A stretch of DNA of 64,000 bases from Bacteroidales bacterium (GTDB lineage: Bacteria; Bacteroidota; Bacteroidia; Bacteroidales; P3), in contig JAGCYV010000045.1 of NCBI GenBank assembly GCA_017960605.1, positions 1-64,000 of the forward strand, in the 5' to 3' direction. This document shows, piece after piece, positions 42,230-51,978 of the stretch (its first letter is position 1; each line of letters begins with the position of its first letter). The position numbers were made by a program, and so were the translations under genes. The notes under the pieces are model-generated. The model searched no databases, was not told the origin of the DNA, and saw nothing but the letters and a program-made list of their open reading frames with translations.

Positions 42230-42248
42230 GAACATTGAAACAATGTTC
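42230..42248. other. Short perfect hairpin before the LD-carboxypeptidase ATG
   Basis: GAACATTG-AAA-CAATGTTC, ending 8 nt before the start codon; could be an operator or a translation-controlling hairpin. No promoter box was found near it. Confidence 0.45.
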
Positions 42249-42256
42249 GCCATTTT

Positions 42257-43162
42257 ATGAACAACACCATCATACCCCCGCTGCGGACGGGCGACCGGGT
42301 GGCACTGGCGGCACCGGCACGGGCGGTAAGCCCCGAGGAGATGTCTCCAGCCATCACGGAACTGAAATCATGGGGACTGCAAGTAGTTGTGCCCGAAGGG
42401 CTCTACGAACGCGACGGACAGCTGGCCGGCAGCGACGGGCATCGGGCCGCACTGATGCAAAGTCTGCTGGACGACCCCGACATCAAGGCGATCCTCTGCT
42501 GCCGCGGCGGCTACGGCACGGTGCGCATCATCGACCGACTGGATTTCTCCCGCTTTGCACAGAATCCCAAATGGATGGTGGGCTACAGCGACATCACCGT
42601 GCTGCACAGCCACATACAAAAGACCTTGGGACTGCCCACACTGCACGCCACCATGCCCTTCAACTTCGGTCCCAAGCCCACTGCCGCCACCGAAAGCCTG
42701 CGACGGGCGTTGTTTGGAGAAAAGGTTAAATACGAATGGGATACAGACACAGAGGACTGGAGTACCGAAGGCATTGTGACCGGTGGCAACCTAAGCATGC
42801 TGTACAGTCTCTTGGGTTCCCGTTCCCAGATTGATACACAAGGGAAGATACTGCTCATAGAAGATCTCGACGAATACCTCTACCACATTGACCGCATGAT
42901 GCAGGCACTGGGACGGGCGGGCATGCTCGACGGACTGGCGGCTCTGCTGGTTGGCGGGCTGACCGACATGCACGACAACACGGTGCCATTCGGCCGCACA
43001 GCAGAGCAAATCGTGCGCGAGGCGATGGCCGGACGCGGTTGCCCCGTGGTTTTCGGAGCGCCTTTCGGTCATCTGGGCGACAACAACTTAGCCCTGCCGA
43101 TGGGAATAAAAATGCGCCTAGAATCCACCGATTTAAAAAAATGTCGTATCTTTGCACTTTGA
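42257..43162 (+). CDS. LD-carboxypeptidase (peptidase S66)
   Basis: 301 aa, cytosolic murein recycling enzyme that removes the terminal D-Ala of L,D-tetrapeptides. N-terminal LRTGDRVALAAPARAVS, catalytic Ser near residue 111 in MVGYSDITVLH, and the S66 region GGNLSMLYSLLG with Glu in LLIEDLDEY and His in PFGHLGDN. The 3' end carries the promoter of the next gene. Confidence 0.93.
   Translation: MNNTIIPPLRTGDRVALAAPARAVSPEEMSPAITELKSWGLQVVVPEGLYERDGQLAGSDGHRAALMQSLLDDPDIKAILCCRGGYGTVRIIDRLDFSRFAQNPKWMVGYSDITVLHSHIQKTLGLPTLHATMPFNFGPKPTAATESLRRALFGEKVKYEWDTDTEDWSTEGIVTGGNLSMLYSLLGSRSQIDTQGKILLIEDLDEYLYHIDRMMQALGRAGMLDGLAALLVGGLTDMHDNTVPFGRTAEQIVREAMAGRGCPVVFGAPFGHLGDNNLALPMGIKMRLESTDLKKCRIFAL
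43147..43154 (+). promoter_or_regulatory. -7 promoter box inside the 3' end of the LD-carboxypeptidase gene
   Basis: TATCTTTG read within the last codons of the upstream gene, 9 nt before the ATG at 43164: an almost leaderless mRNA. Confidence 0.7.
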
Positions 43163-43163
43163 T

Positions 43164-44477
43164 ATGCTGCTGATACACGTACCGCGACTAACCAACCGCC
43201 TGGGATACACGCTCAACGTGCTGTTCCGCGATGTGTTGCGTGCCAAATTCAGCATCACCACCGATGAAAAGCACTTTCTGGAGCACGACGGACCCAAGTT
43301 GAGCTACGGACCGCACCAGGTGGGAGACGGCGTATATCTGAAAAGTTGCAACCTGCTGTTCAATACCTCGATAGAAGACCTTGAGCCCCGTCCGTTCCAA
43401 CGCGACGGGCAATGGATGCTATTCCCCGTCTATGGCCAAGGGTCTGACCTGCCGTTCGACCCGCTGGCAGCGGCATTCTATATGGTGAGTCGCTATGAGG
43501 AGTATCTACCCCACCACAAAGACCTGCACGGACGGTTCGCCAGCGAGGAAAGCCTGGCCGTGCGCACAGGATTTGCCAACGAGCCGGTGGTGGAACAATG
43601 GGCACTGATGCTCAAGAGGTTGTTAACAGAACGATACCCCGATTACACGCTGCCGACCCCACGCTACCGCATGGAGCAGACCGTGGATATCGACGCCGCA
43701 TGGTGCTACCTGCACAAAGGCATCTTCCGCACAATAGTGGGCTTGACAAGGGATCTGGCGGCAAGACATGACACCGCCGAAGCGAAACGTCGCATACGAG
43801 TGCTGCTGGGCCGCGAAACCGACCCTTACGACACCTTCGACTACATTATAGAACAACGCCGGCGGGCACCGGGGTCGCAACTGGTCTTCTTCGCCCTGCT
43901 GGCCGACTACGACAAATACGACAAGCCGTCGAACTACCTCAACCCCCACACACGCGAGCTGCTGCAACACCTGGACGACCACGCCAACATGGGGCTCCAC
44001 CCGGGCTACAACTCGATAGAACAGCCTCACAACGTGGATACCGAGATGCGACGGCTGGAAGAGATTCTGCACCGCAATATCATACGGGCCCGCTACCACT
44101 TCCTGCGCCTGAACCTGCCTCTCTCCTACCGCATACTGCTGCGTGCCGGCATCAAACACGACTACACGATGGGCTACGCCGACACCACAGGCTTCAGGGC
44201 AGGCATCAGCACGCCATTCCCGTTCTACGACCTGGAACGCGACCACGAAACCGAGCTCATACTGCACCCCTTCTGCGTGATGGACACCTCGCTGCAACGC
44301 TATCTGAAACTCAGCCCTGCAGAGGGACTGGAAAGATACAAGATACTGATTGACAACATTCGGAAAGTTGGCGGAACCTTCTGCTTCATCATCCACAATC
44401 AGAACCTGACCGACCTCTACGGATGGAAAGGATGGAGAGAGGTCTATGAACAGATGCTCGACTTGGCAAAACCATAG
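43164..44477 (+). CDS. Polysaccharide-deacetylase-like protein
   Basis: 437 aa, no signal peptide. N-terminal domain with LTNRLGYTLNVLFRDVLRAK and PLAAAFYMVSRYEEYLPH, then a C-terminal NodB-like barrel: TVDIDAAWCYLHKG carries the metal-binding Asp, HANMGLHPGYNS the His pair, and ETELILHPFCVMD the final His. This is the Bacteroidota two-domain deacetylase family, probably acting on envelope polysaccharide; substrate unknown. Followed 7 nt later by kdsC. Confidence 0.82.
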   Translation: MLLIHVPRLTNRLGYTLNVLFRDVLRAKFSITTDEKHFLEHDGPKLSYGPHQVGDGVYLKSCNLLFNTSIEDLEPRPFQRDGQWMLFPVYGQGSDLPFDPLAAAFYMVSRYEEYLPHHKDLHGRFASEESLAVRTGFANEPVVEQWALMLKRLLTERYPDYTLPTPRYRMEQTVDIDAAWCYLHKGIFRTIVGLTRDLAARHDTAEAKRRIRVLLGRETDPYDTFDYIIEQRRRAPGSQLVFFALLADYDKYDKPSNYLNPHTRELLQHLDDHANMGLHPGYNSIEQPHNVDTEMRRLEEILHRNIIRARYHFLRLNLPLSYRILLRAGIKHDYTMGYADTTGFRAGISTPFPFYDLERDHETELILHPFCVMDTSLQRYLKLSPAEGLERYKILIDNIRKVGGTFCFIIHNQNLTDLYGWKGWREVYEQMLDLAKP

Positions 44478-44484
44478 AAACAAG

Positions 44485-45006
44485 ATGATTAACTACAAAG
44501 AGAAACTGCAACCGATACGCGCCTTCGTCTTTGACTTCGACGGCGTGATGACCAACGGCGACGTGTGGGTCTATGCCGACCGCGAGACGGTGCGCTGTGG
44601 AAACATAAAGGACGGATTTGCTGTGCAATATGCCGTAAAGAAAGGCTACCGGATAGCCGTCATCAGCGGTGCCACCTCGGCCAGCATCGACAACCGCATG
44701 GCCATGCTGGGAGTGGAGCAATGCTACACCGGATGCGGCGACAAGATAAAGACCTACGAGAAGTTCCTCGCCGAGAACGGATTGCGTGACGAGGAGGTGC
44801 TTTGCATGGGCGATGACCTGCCCGACTATCCGATGCTGAAACGGGCCGGAGTGTCGGCCTGTCCGGCCGATGCCGCCGTAGAAATCAAGGAGATAGTGGA
44901 TTACATCTCCCTCTACGAAGGAGGCAAAGGATGCGTGCGCGACGTCATCGAGCAGGTGCTTCGCCTGCGGGGCGACTGGTTCCATCCCGACGCTGTGATA
45001 TGGTAA
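44485..45006 (+). CDS. kdsC: KDO-8-phosphate phosphatase (HAD family)
   Basis: 173 aa. Dephosphorylates KDO 8-phosphate for lipopolysaccharide core synthesis. HAD motif I FDFDGVMTNG near residue 15, motif II VISGAT, motif IV GDDLPDYPML. Compact, cap-less form of the usual length. ATG 44485 chosen; upstream in-frame codons fall inside the deacetylase gene. KdsC and the preceding deacetylase suggest an envelope-glycan operon. Confidence 0.9.
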   Translation: MINYKEKLQPIRAFVFDFDGVMTNGDVWVYADRETVRCGNIKDGFAVQYAVKKGYRIAVISGATSASIDNRMAMLGVEQCYTGCGDKIKTYEKFLAENGLRDEEVLCMGDDLPDYPMLKRAGVSACPADAAVEIKEIVDYISLYEGGKGCVRDVIEQVLRLRGDWFHPDAVIW

Positions 45007-45746
45007 ACCATCGACATAAACGGATGATATGGTTGCTGTTGCTGCTGGCGGCAGCGTGTCCAACCACGGCACAGTACTATTCGTCGTCCGACACGGTAAC
45101 GGAATACCCCAACCACGGCACGTTCTACCACGACATGTTTGTAGGCAGGAAAACGGCCAGCGGAGAGGTATTCGACCAGAATAAATTCACCGCCGCCCAT
45201 TGGCGCATCAAACTCGGCACATACATACTTGTAACCAACAGGAACACAGGACTACAGGTGATTGTAAAAGTCAATGACCGCTGCCCGAAACGAGGGGTGA
45301 TCGACCTCACCCGACGGGCTGCGGCGGCCATCGGCATCCGTGGGTGTCAGCCTGTGACAGTACGCATCCTGCCAGATAGTTACGCCGAAAAATGGGCGGC
45401 TCAGGATTCGAAGTTCGACCTGGTGGCCGCACGACGCACCACAAACACCTCATCAACAGCGACAAAGAAGCAAACCGACGACAAAATACCGGAATTCAAA
45501 TCCACCACCGAAGGCACAGCCGGTTACCGCCTGAGCCTCGGCACCGTAGCGTCGCACAGCGAAGCCTACGAACACATCGAGAAACTTCCCGAGACCTACC
45601 GAGACAAGGTGCTCATCGAACAACTTGCCGACGACAGTCTCAACCTCATACTCGACATGAATCTGAGCCAACAGAATGCCGAAGCCCTGAGGAAAGGCCT
45701 CAAAAATCTTTTCCCAAACGCCCGAATAGAGCCTCACGAAAAGTAA
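45000..45746 (+). CDS. rlpA: RlpA-like septal-ring lytic transglycosylase
   Basis: 248 aa. Signal peptide (MIWLLLLLAAACPTTAQ), double-psi beta-barrel with HDMFVGRKTASGEVFDQNKF, catalytic His in FTAAHWRIKLG and Asp in VIVKVNDRCPKRGVIDL, then a linker and a C-terminal SPOR-like segment (about 170-248; YRLSLGTVASHSEAYEHIEK). The start at 45000 overlaps kdsC by 7 nt; the next ATG at 45024 would also keep the signal peptide. Acts on denuded peptidoglycan glycans. Confidence 0.85.
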   Translation: MVNHRHKRMIWLLLLLAAACPTTAQYYSSSDTVTEYPNHGTFYHDMFVGRKTASGEVFDQNKFTAAHWRIKLGTYILVTNRNTGLQVIVKVNDRCPKRGVIDLTRRAAAAIGIRGCQPVTVRILPDSYAEKWAAQDSKFDLVAARRTTNTSSTATKKQTDDKIPEFKSTTEGTAGYRLSLGTVASHSEAYEHIEKLPETYRDKVLIEQLADDSLNLILDMNLSQQNAEALRKGLKNLFPNARIEPHEK

Positions 45747-45795
45747 AAAAAGAAAAAAAAATTAAACTTTTTTAGGCCAATTAAATAATTATTAT

Positions 45796-45803
45796 TATCT
45801 TTG
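45796..45803 (+). promoter_or_regulatory. -7 promoter box of the T9SS core operon
   Basis: TATCTTTG followed by GCACAATC, about 77 nt before the porP start; the probable promoter for porP-gldK-gldL-gldM-gldN. Confidence 0.75.
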
Positions 45804-45880
45804 CACAATCAAATTCGAAGGTTCGAAAGCACCCCGAATTTGAGTTAAAACATTTGTAATAAAATAAAAGACAGGCCATT

Positions 45881-46939
45881 GTGGCGATAATATATAGACA
45901 AAAAAGGCAACACTTGAGACAAGAAATGGCGTCATTTTTTGTAATGATGATGCTGTTTTTACCTGTCGCCACTGCACAAAACGAGGGTCAATACTCCCAT
46001 TTCATGTTCAACCAGCTGAGTTATAACCCTGCCTATGCAGGCAGCTCGGGAGCCCTGTCCATCAACCTGCTCTATAACAACCAGTGGATGGGGCTGAAGC
46101 TACAGGCTCCGTCGAAGGACGTTGAAGCAGGTGTGACCCCTACCAACTATCTGGCCTCATTCGACATGCCAGTGAATTTCCTGCACGGCGGCATCGGCTT
46201 GACCTTCAATTCGGAGAAAATCGGTTACCACGACAATACCACCATCAACCTTGACTACGCCTTCCGCATCTACTGGGGGCGTGGCAACTTGGCCGCCGGC
46301 GTGGAACTGAACCTCTACAATTTCTCCTTCAACACAGAGAACCTCTACGGTATCAGCGACTTCACGGGAGACCCAAGCAATCCCTTCAGCCGCTCGAGCG
46401 ACCCTGCCATCAGCGGACAGCAGGCTTCAGACTTTCTCATTGACTTGGCCACAGGTCTTTACTATCAGGTGCCCGGCGAATACTACGTCAGCCTGTCGGT
46501 CAAAAACCTGCTGGGTTCGCATAGCGACCAGCTGGCCTACCGCAATCCCCGCACACTATACCTCATGGGTGGTTATGAATACACCTTCCCCTACAATCCG
46601 GCATTCAAACTGAAACCTCACGTGATGGCCAAGACGGCAGACTTCTCCATCTTCCAGGCAGAAGCCTCGCTGCTGCTCGACTACGAAAACTTCTTCTGGG
46701 CGGGCATGGGTTACCGTTGGAACGACGCTTTCACATTCCTGGCCGGTATCAACTGGAACTTCTCAAGCCTTAACTGGTTACGCATCGGCGTGGCCTATGA
46801 CCTGACCACATCCAAACTGGGATCCTACAAAGTTGGACGCAGCTGGGGATCGCTGGAAATCTTCGCCAACGGAACATTCCGCATCATAGTACCGAAGAAA
46901 TCGCCCACCGTGTCACGGACAACTCGCTTCCTGTTGTAA
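45881..46939 (+). CDS. porP: T9SS outer-membrane protein PorP/SprF
   Basis: 352 aa beta-barrel of the type IX secretion/gliding machinery. Signal peptide ends near VATAQ; mature start NEGQYSHFMFNQLSYNPAYA is the PorP/SprF signature, followed by GIGLTFNSEKIGYHDNTTIN. GTG start at 45881 gives a basic n-region; the alternative ATG at 45926 gives MASFFVMMMLFLPVATAQ with no positive charge, so the GTG is favoured. First gene of the T9SS operon. Confidence 0.92.
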   Translation: MAIIYRQKRQHLRQEMASFFVMMMLFLPVATAQNEGQYSHFMFNQLSYNPAYAGSSGALSINLLYNNQWMGLKLQAPSKDVEAGVTPTNYLASFDMPVNFLHGGIGLTFNSEKIGYHDNTTINLDYAFRIYWGRGNLAAGVELNLYNFSFNTENLYGISDFTGDPSNPFSRSSDPAISGQQASDFLIDLATGLYYQVPGEYYVSLSVKNLLGSHSDQLAYRNPRTLYLMGGYEYTFPYNPAFKLKPHVMAKTADFSIFQAEASLLLDYENFFWAGMGYRWNDAFTFLAGINWNFSSLNWLRIGVAYDLTTSKLGSYKVGRSWGSLEIFANGTFRIIVPKKSPTVSRTTRFLL

Positions 46940-47009
46940 CAAACCTGAAATTATCATAAAAAAGAAACTTTTTCGACAAAACCGCGTTAATAATAAAAAT
47001 AGTCACAAT

Positions 47010-48371
47010 ATGAAAAAATTTGTTTTCATTCTCGTCGCCTCGGCAGCTCTGTTCTACGGCTGCAGTTCATCCAACAAAGGAGAAGTCGTGGGCGTGAACG
47101 ACCGTCCCTATTTTGAAGACATCGACCTTAAAGGCATGGTGTTCATCAATCAAGGCAACTACACCATGGGTGCCGGCGTACAGGGTGTCACCTACGGAGA
47201 GCCCCTGCAACCTCGCAAGATGCAAATTGGTTCGTTCTTCATGGATGAGACCGAAATCACCAACAACGAATATCGCCAGTTTGTGTATGCCGTGCGCGAC
47301 TCGGTAGCACGTCGCATTCTGGGCGAGGCTGGCATCGACGGCTTCCTGATTGAAGAAGACAAATATGGCGAACCCCTCGACCCACCGATCCTCAATTACA
47401 AGACCAAGATAGATTATGCCGATGCCGATGTGCGTCAGGCTTTGATTGACGGAGGCTTCTTCATTGTGGATATCAACCACCGCCGTGCCGTTGATGTGTC
47501 GAAGATGAATTATGAATATTATTATATAGATTATAGTGAAGTCGCCAAAAAAGAGAATGGCGTCAATACGAAGAGCGAGCATCGCGGCACCTCCTTCTCA
47601 GTGCGTCCCAAAGGTTTGAACAACCGTTCGAGCCAGATTCAGCGCGAATACATCAACATCTACCCCGACACGCTGTGCTGGGTGCATGACTACACCTATT
47701 CGATGAACGAGGACTACAGCCGCAGCTACTTCTCCTCGCCCGCTTTCGACAACTACCCCGTGGTGGGTGTCAGCTGGCGTCAGGCCAAGGCTTTTTGTGT
47801 GTGGCGCAGCAATATGCTGAACCAATATCTTGAGAGCATCAACTACTCGACCCTGAACGACTTCCGCCTGCCCACCGAGAGTGAATGGGAATTCGCCGCC
47901 CGCGGCGGTATCGCCTCTCAGAGCTATCCTTGGGGCGGACCCTATGTGCGCAATCCTAATGGTTGCTTCCTGGCCAACTACGAGCCCCTGCGTGGTGCTT
48001 ATGACGACGATGGCGGCGTGAAGACTTTAATGGTGGGCCACTATGCTCCCAACGACTATGGTCTGTATGACATGGCCGGCAACGTGAGCGAGTGGTGCTT
48101 GGATGCCTACAACGAATCGACCTACCAGATTGCCAACGCCCAGACTCCTTACTATAACTATAACGCCAAGGACGATGACCCGCTGGCCATGAAGCGTAAA
48201 GTCATCCGCGGTGGCAGCTGGAAGGATCAGAAATACTTCATCCAGGTGCAGACCCGCAGCTACGAATTCATGGATACCGCCAAGTGCTACATCGGCTTCC
48301 GCTGCGTGCAGCCCTACTTGGGTCGCGTAAAGGGTGACAATCTGCGTACCGCCAGCAACGTAGCCCAGTAA
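47010..48371 (+). CDS. gldK: T9SS lipoprotein GldK/PorK
   Basis: 453 aa. Lipobox LFYG-C near residue 18. Formylglycine-generating-enzyme-like fold: FINQGNYTMGAGVQG, MDETEITNNEYRQFV, SWRQAKAFCVWRSNML, LPTESEWEFAARGG, GNVSEWCLDAY, RGGSWKD. In T9SS this fold is structural: GldK forms the periplasmic ring with GldN. Followed by gldL after 56 nt. Confidence 0.95.
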   Translation: MKKFVFILVASAALFYGCSSSNKGEVVGVNDRPYFEDIDLKGMVFINQGNYTMGAGVQGVTYGEPLQPRKMQIGSFFMDETEITNNEYRQFVYAVRDSVARRILGEAGIDGFLIEEDKYGEPLDPPILNYKTKIDYADADVRQALIDGGFFIVDINHRRAVDVSKMNYEYYYIDYSEVAKKENGVNTKSEHRGTSFSVRPKGLNNRSSQIQREYINIYPDTLCWVHDYTYSMNEDYSRSYFSSPAFDNYPVVGVSWRQAKAFCVWRSNMLNQYLESINYSTLNDFRLPTESEWEFAARGGIASQSYPWGGPYVRNPNGCFLANYEPLRGAYDDDGGVKTLMVGHYAPNDYGLYDMAGNVSEWCLDAYNESTYQIANAQTPYYNYNAKDDDPLAMKRKVIRGGSWKDQKYFIQVQTRSYEFMDTAKCYIGFRCVQPYLGRVKGDNLRTASNVAQ

Positions 48372-48427
48372 GAATAGACAAACATACATCTAACACATAA
48401 TAAGCAAACACACAAAAAACAAGTAAT

Positions 48428-49276
48428 ATGAGCGTCTTAGACAACATCGTTCGCAGTAAAGCGTATAAGAACTTCATGGCCAAGCTGTATGGCATTGGCG
48501 CGGCCGTCGTTATTTTTGGTGCCTTGTTCAAAATCATGCACTGGCCCGGTGCTAACCTCATGCTGATTGCCGGTATGAGTACGGAGACAATCATCTTCTT
48601 CCTTTCGGCATTCGAGCCGCCTCACAAAGAGTGGGATTGGAGTTTGGTGTATCCCGAATTGGCCGGTATGGTCGAAGAGAACCCCATTGAGATTGACGAA
48701 AATGGCAATCCCATTGAGGTCGTCAATAAAGACCCGCTGAGCGCCAAGCTTGACAAGATGCTCGAAGACGCCCATATCAGCCCCGAACTCATCGACCGTC
48801 TGGGTCAAGGCATGCAAAATCTGGCAGAGAGTACCAACTCGATGAACAACATGGCCAATGTCACCGCCGCCACCGACAAGTTTGTCAACAATTTGGACAA
48901 TGTCGCCGGCCAGGCAGGCAAATTGCTTGAAAGCATGCAGGGTGCCCCCGAAGCCATCTCGACACTCTCCACCATCTACCGCGAGACAGCTGAATCGTTG
49001 GGCGGCGAAGTGAGCTATGTGGAAGAAATGAAGAAAATGTCGGCCAGTTTGAGCAGCATCAATGCCATGTACGAGATGCAAATCAACAACGCTTCGGCTC
49101 AGATGAACCTCAACAAGGAATTCGAAGAGAAGATGAGCGCCATGCTCGCCAACTTCACCGATTCCGCCGACGGCATTATGAAATACAAAGAGCAAGTCGA
49201 TGCCCTTACCCGCAAGGTTGCCGAGCTGAACAACGTCTATGGCAATATGCTGGCCGCTATGCAGACCCGTCTTTAA
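48428..49276 (+). CDS. gldL: T9SS motor protein GldL/PorL
   Basis: 282 aa. Two N-terminal membrane helices (about 18-72; KLYGIGAAVVIFGALFKIMH, then NLMLIAGMSTETIIFFLSAF) carry the proton-motive pathway with the conserved Glu of STETI. A cytoplasmic helical domain (about 100-282) follows. With GldM it forms the rotary motor that powers the T9SS. Confidence 0.95.
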   Translation: MSVLDNIVRSKAYKNFMAKLYGIGAAVVIFGALFKIMHWPGANLMLIAGMSTETIIFFLSAFEPPHKEWDWSLVYPELAGMVEENPIEIDENGNPIEVVNKDPLSAKLDKMLEDAHISPELIDRLGQGMQNLAESTNSMNNMANVTAATDKFVNNLDNVAGQAGKLLESMQGAPEAISTLSTIYRETAESLGGEVSYVEEMKKMSASLSSINAMYEMQINNASAQMNLNKEFEEKMSAMLANFTDSADGIMKYKEQVDALTRKVAELNNVYGNMLAAMQTRL

Positions 49277-49328
49277 TCCACTGCACGTCTAACCAAAACC
49301 ACGTGTAACTAAAAGAAAGGAATAGACA

Positions 49329-50984
49329 ATGGGTGCAACAAACTGTCCGGAAACCCCGAGACAAAAGATGATTACGATGATGTACCTCGTGTACACCGCC
49401 ATGTTGGCTCTTAATGTGTCGTCGCAGGTGGTCGATGGTTTCAAGACCGTGGGCTCGGCCATGACAAAGAGCAATGAGAACCTACAGGTGAAACTCGACG
49501 ATACATATGCAAACTTTGACCTTGCCCTGCAAAACAGTAAGGACAAGGTGGAAGAAGACTACAACAAAGCCCAGGAGGTGCGCCGCCTATCGACCGAAAT
49601 GGGCAACTATATTGACAGCCTTGAGTATGTGTTGATGGCGAAAATCAACAGTTCTGCTGAAATACACCCCGACTTTGACAAGCCTAAATACAAATACAAG
49701 ATGTCGGTTGTCAATCCTGACGGTTCGCCTAATTTCGACAGCATTAAAAAGGCCATTGACATCGCAGGTTTCCGATGGCTGAAAATGGACGAACTCCACG
49801 AGAGTACCAACCTCTTTTCCTCTGAGAAAGGCAAAGGAGGCAAAGGCGTCGAACTGAAGAATAGAATCATTGAGTACAAACGTAAAATCAAAGAGATTCT
49901 TGGCGAAGACTCCACCAGTTTGAACATCGCTCTCAATGTGGAAGGTAAGGTCCTGGATCCCGACAACAACCCTCTGGATTGGGAAGTGGTTAGTTTTAAT
50001 GAGGTGGTCTCCGGTTCCGCTCTGGTCACGCTGACTCGTTTGAAAGCCGAAACCATGAATGCCGAATTCGATGCCGTCAATGCCCTTTACAAGCATGTGA
50101 GTAAGGGCGACTTCAAGTTCGACCAGATTGCCATGATTTCACGTCCTAAATCCACCTACATTGTTCAGGGTGGCGTTTATGAAACGGATATCAATGTGGC
50201 AGCCTACGACTCCAAGCAGCACTTCACCGCCACTGTCAATGGCCAACAACTTAGTTCCAACGACAGCGGTTCCGTGCACTATCGCACCGTTTGCAACAAT
50301 CTCGGCGTACAACGTATCACCGGTACTGCCTACGTGACAAATCCCGATGGTGGCACACAGGAGTACCCCATTAGCGACAACTATTTCGTTGCCAAACCTG
50401 TGGCAGTTGTCTCGCTGGACAACATGCAGGTTCTCTATGCCGGTATCGACAACCCCATCACGGTATCCGTACCTGGCGTGGATAGCCGAAACATCAAGGC
50501 TTCCATCCTTGAAGGACAAGGCACCCTTACACCCAGCGAGGGTGATGGCAAATACATGGTCAAACCGACTCCTGGAAGCAAGAAGATGATTATCGGCGTG
50601 GATGCTGTCATCGACAAGAAATCATCTCGCATGGGAGCCCCAACCTTCCAAGTGAAACCCATTCCCGACCCCGTTATTACCGTCGGAGGCTTCTCCAACG
50701 GAGCCAAAGTATCACGTTCCAATCTGGCATCCGGTGCCCAGGTCGTGGCTCGTGCCGGCGAAGGATTCACCTTCAAGATTCCCAAAGGAACCATCCGCGT
50801 GATGAGTTTGGAAGTGTTCGTAGGCAACAAACCCTTCCCCTCCAACGGCAACATGCTTGACCCCGAAGCTCTTTCGGCCATCAAACGTGCCAACCGTGGC
50901 GACAAAGTCTATGTTGATGCAAAAGTCATGATGCCTGACGGCATTCCCCGGACCAGCAGCTGTATCCTGACCATCTCCAAGTAA
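49329..50984 (+). CDS. gldM: T9SS motor/periplasmic shaft protein GldM/PorM
   Basis: 551 aa. N-terminal cytoplasmic stub and single membrane helix (PRQKMITMMYLVYTAMLAL), then a large periplasmic part of four domains (about 35-551) including KGDFKFDQIAMISRPKSTYI and AVVSLDNMQVLYAGIDNPIT. Transmits motor force to the GldK-GldN ring. 52 nt after gldL. Confidence 0.95.
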   Translation: MGATNCPETPRQKMITMMYLVYTAMLALNVSSQVVDGFKTVGSAMTKSNENLQVKLDDTYANFDLALQNSKDKVEEDYNKAQEVRRLSTEMGNYIDSLEYVLMAKINSSAEIHPDFDKPKYKYKMSVVNPDGSPNFDSIKKAIDIAGFRWLKMDELHESTNLFSSEKGKGGKGVELKNRIIEYKRKIKEILGEDSTSLNIALNVEGKVLDPDNNPLDWEVVSFNEVVSGSALVTLTRLKAETMNAEFDAVNALYKHVSKGDFKFDQIAMISRPKSTYIVQGGVYETDINVAAYDSKQHFTATVNGQQLSSNDSGSVHYRTVCNNLGVQRITGTAYVTNPDGGTQEYPISDNYFVAKPVAVVSLDNMQVLYAGIDNPITVSVPGVDSRNIKASILEGQGTLTPSEGDGKYMVKPTPGSKKMIIGVDAVIDKKSSRMGAPTFQVKPIPDPVITVGGFSNGAKVSRSNLASGAQVVARAGEGFTFKIPKGTIRVMSLEVFVGNKPFPSNGNMLDPEALSAIKRANRGDKVYVDAKVMMPDGIPRTSSCILTISK

Positions 50985-51020
50985 GAATAACACATTAAGA
51001 AAACTAATATAGATACAAAT

Positions 51021-51899
51021 ATGAAAAAGGTTTTGTTAAGCATCTTCGCGATGGCCGCTCTTGCCATCAGCGCCAACGCACAGAGTGTCATTGACGCCGA
51101 AGAAGGACGTAACCCTAACGACTTCTACCAGACAGGTATTGTCGTCGGCAAACGTGCCATGCCTTACGCATTCCTGCGTGAGAGCGATGTGGTATGGAAG
51201 ATGGCCATCTGGCGTCAGATAGACCTGAACGAGAACTTCAACCAGTTCTTCTATTATCCCTATGAGCAGGGCAAGAATGAGCAGGGCCGTATCAATTTGG
51301 TCAATCTCATCATGAACGCTGCTGAGAACGGTGAATTTGACGTCTACGAAGACGACGACATGAAAGTGCCTCAGGAATGGAGCAAAGCCCTTGCCAACCT
51401 GCAAGGCAAATCCACCAAGGCCCGCTATGGTGAGGAAGATGAGTTCGGCGAGCAAGAGGTGTTCTACGACACCATTCCCGAGAACCTCGACCCTGCCACC
51501 GCCAGAATGCTCAAACTGAAAGAGTATTGGTACATCGACAAACAAGATTCGCGCCAGAAAGTACGCATTACCGGTCTCAGCTTCCGCTTCACGAAGAACA
51601 TCCTCCGTTCCGGCGAGAGCGAGGAAATCTCCGAATGGAGCTTCTGGATTCCCATGGATGACATGCGTGTCCGCCAAGTGCTCGTGAATGCCAACGCCTA
51701 CGACCAGAACAACGACGTGGCCGAGCGTTCCTATGACGATGTCTTCATCCAGCGCTACTTCGACAGCTATGTGACCCGTGAAAGCAACGTCTATAACCGT
51801 GAGATTACCGACTACCTGACCGGCGAAGACGCCATCTACGAATCTCAACTTATCGAAGACAAAATCTTTGATATAGAGAATGACATGTGGGAGTACTAA
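51021..51899 (+). CDS. gldN: T9SS ring protein GldN/PorN
   Basis: 292 aa with signal peptide (AALAISANAQ). YAFLRESDVVWKMAIWRQID, NQFFYYPYEQGKNEQGRINL, LKEYWYIDKQDSRQ and the C-terminus LIEDKIFDIENDMWEY are the GldN family signature. Forms the periplasmic ring with GldK. Followed by a terminator and then a second gldN-like gene. Confidence 0.95.
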   Translation: MKKVLLSIFAMAALAISANAQSVIDAEEGRNPNDFYQTGIVVGKRAMPYAFLRESDVVWKMAIWRQIDLNENFNQFFYYPYEQGKNEQGRINLVNLIMNAAENGEFDVYEDDDMKVPQEWSKALANLQGKSTKARYGEEDEFGEQEVFYDTIPENLDPATARMLKLKEYWYIDKQDSRQKVRITGLSFRFTKNILRSGESEEISEWSFWIPMDDMRVRQVLVNANAYDQNNDVAERSYDDVFIQRYFDSYVTRESNVYNREITDYLTGEDAIYESQLIEDKIFDIENDMWEY

Positions 51900-51916
51900 C
51901 TCCTCCCACCATTAAC

Positions 51917-51966
51917 AAAAAGGAGTTAAGTGTTGATGCAAACAACCCTTAACTCCTTTTTTGTTG
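51917..51966 (+). terminator. Terminator between gldN and its paralogue
   Basis: A 13- to 14-bp stem (AAAAGGAGTTAAG / CTTAACTCCTTTT) with an 18-nt loop and T6 tract, 17 nt after the gldN stop. Confidence 0.82.
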
Positions 51967-51978
51967 CCATAAGTGATA

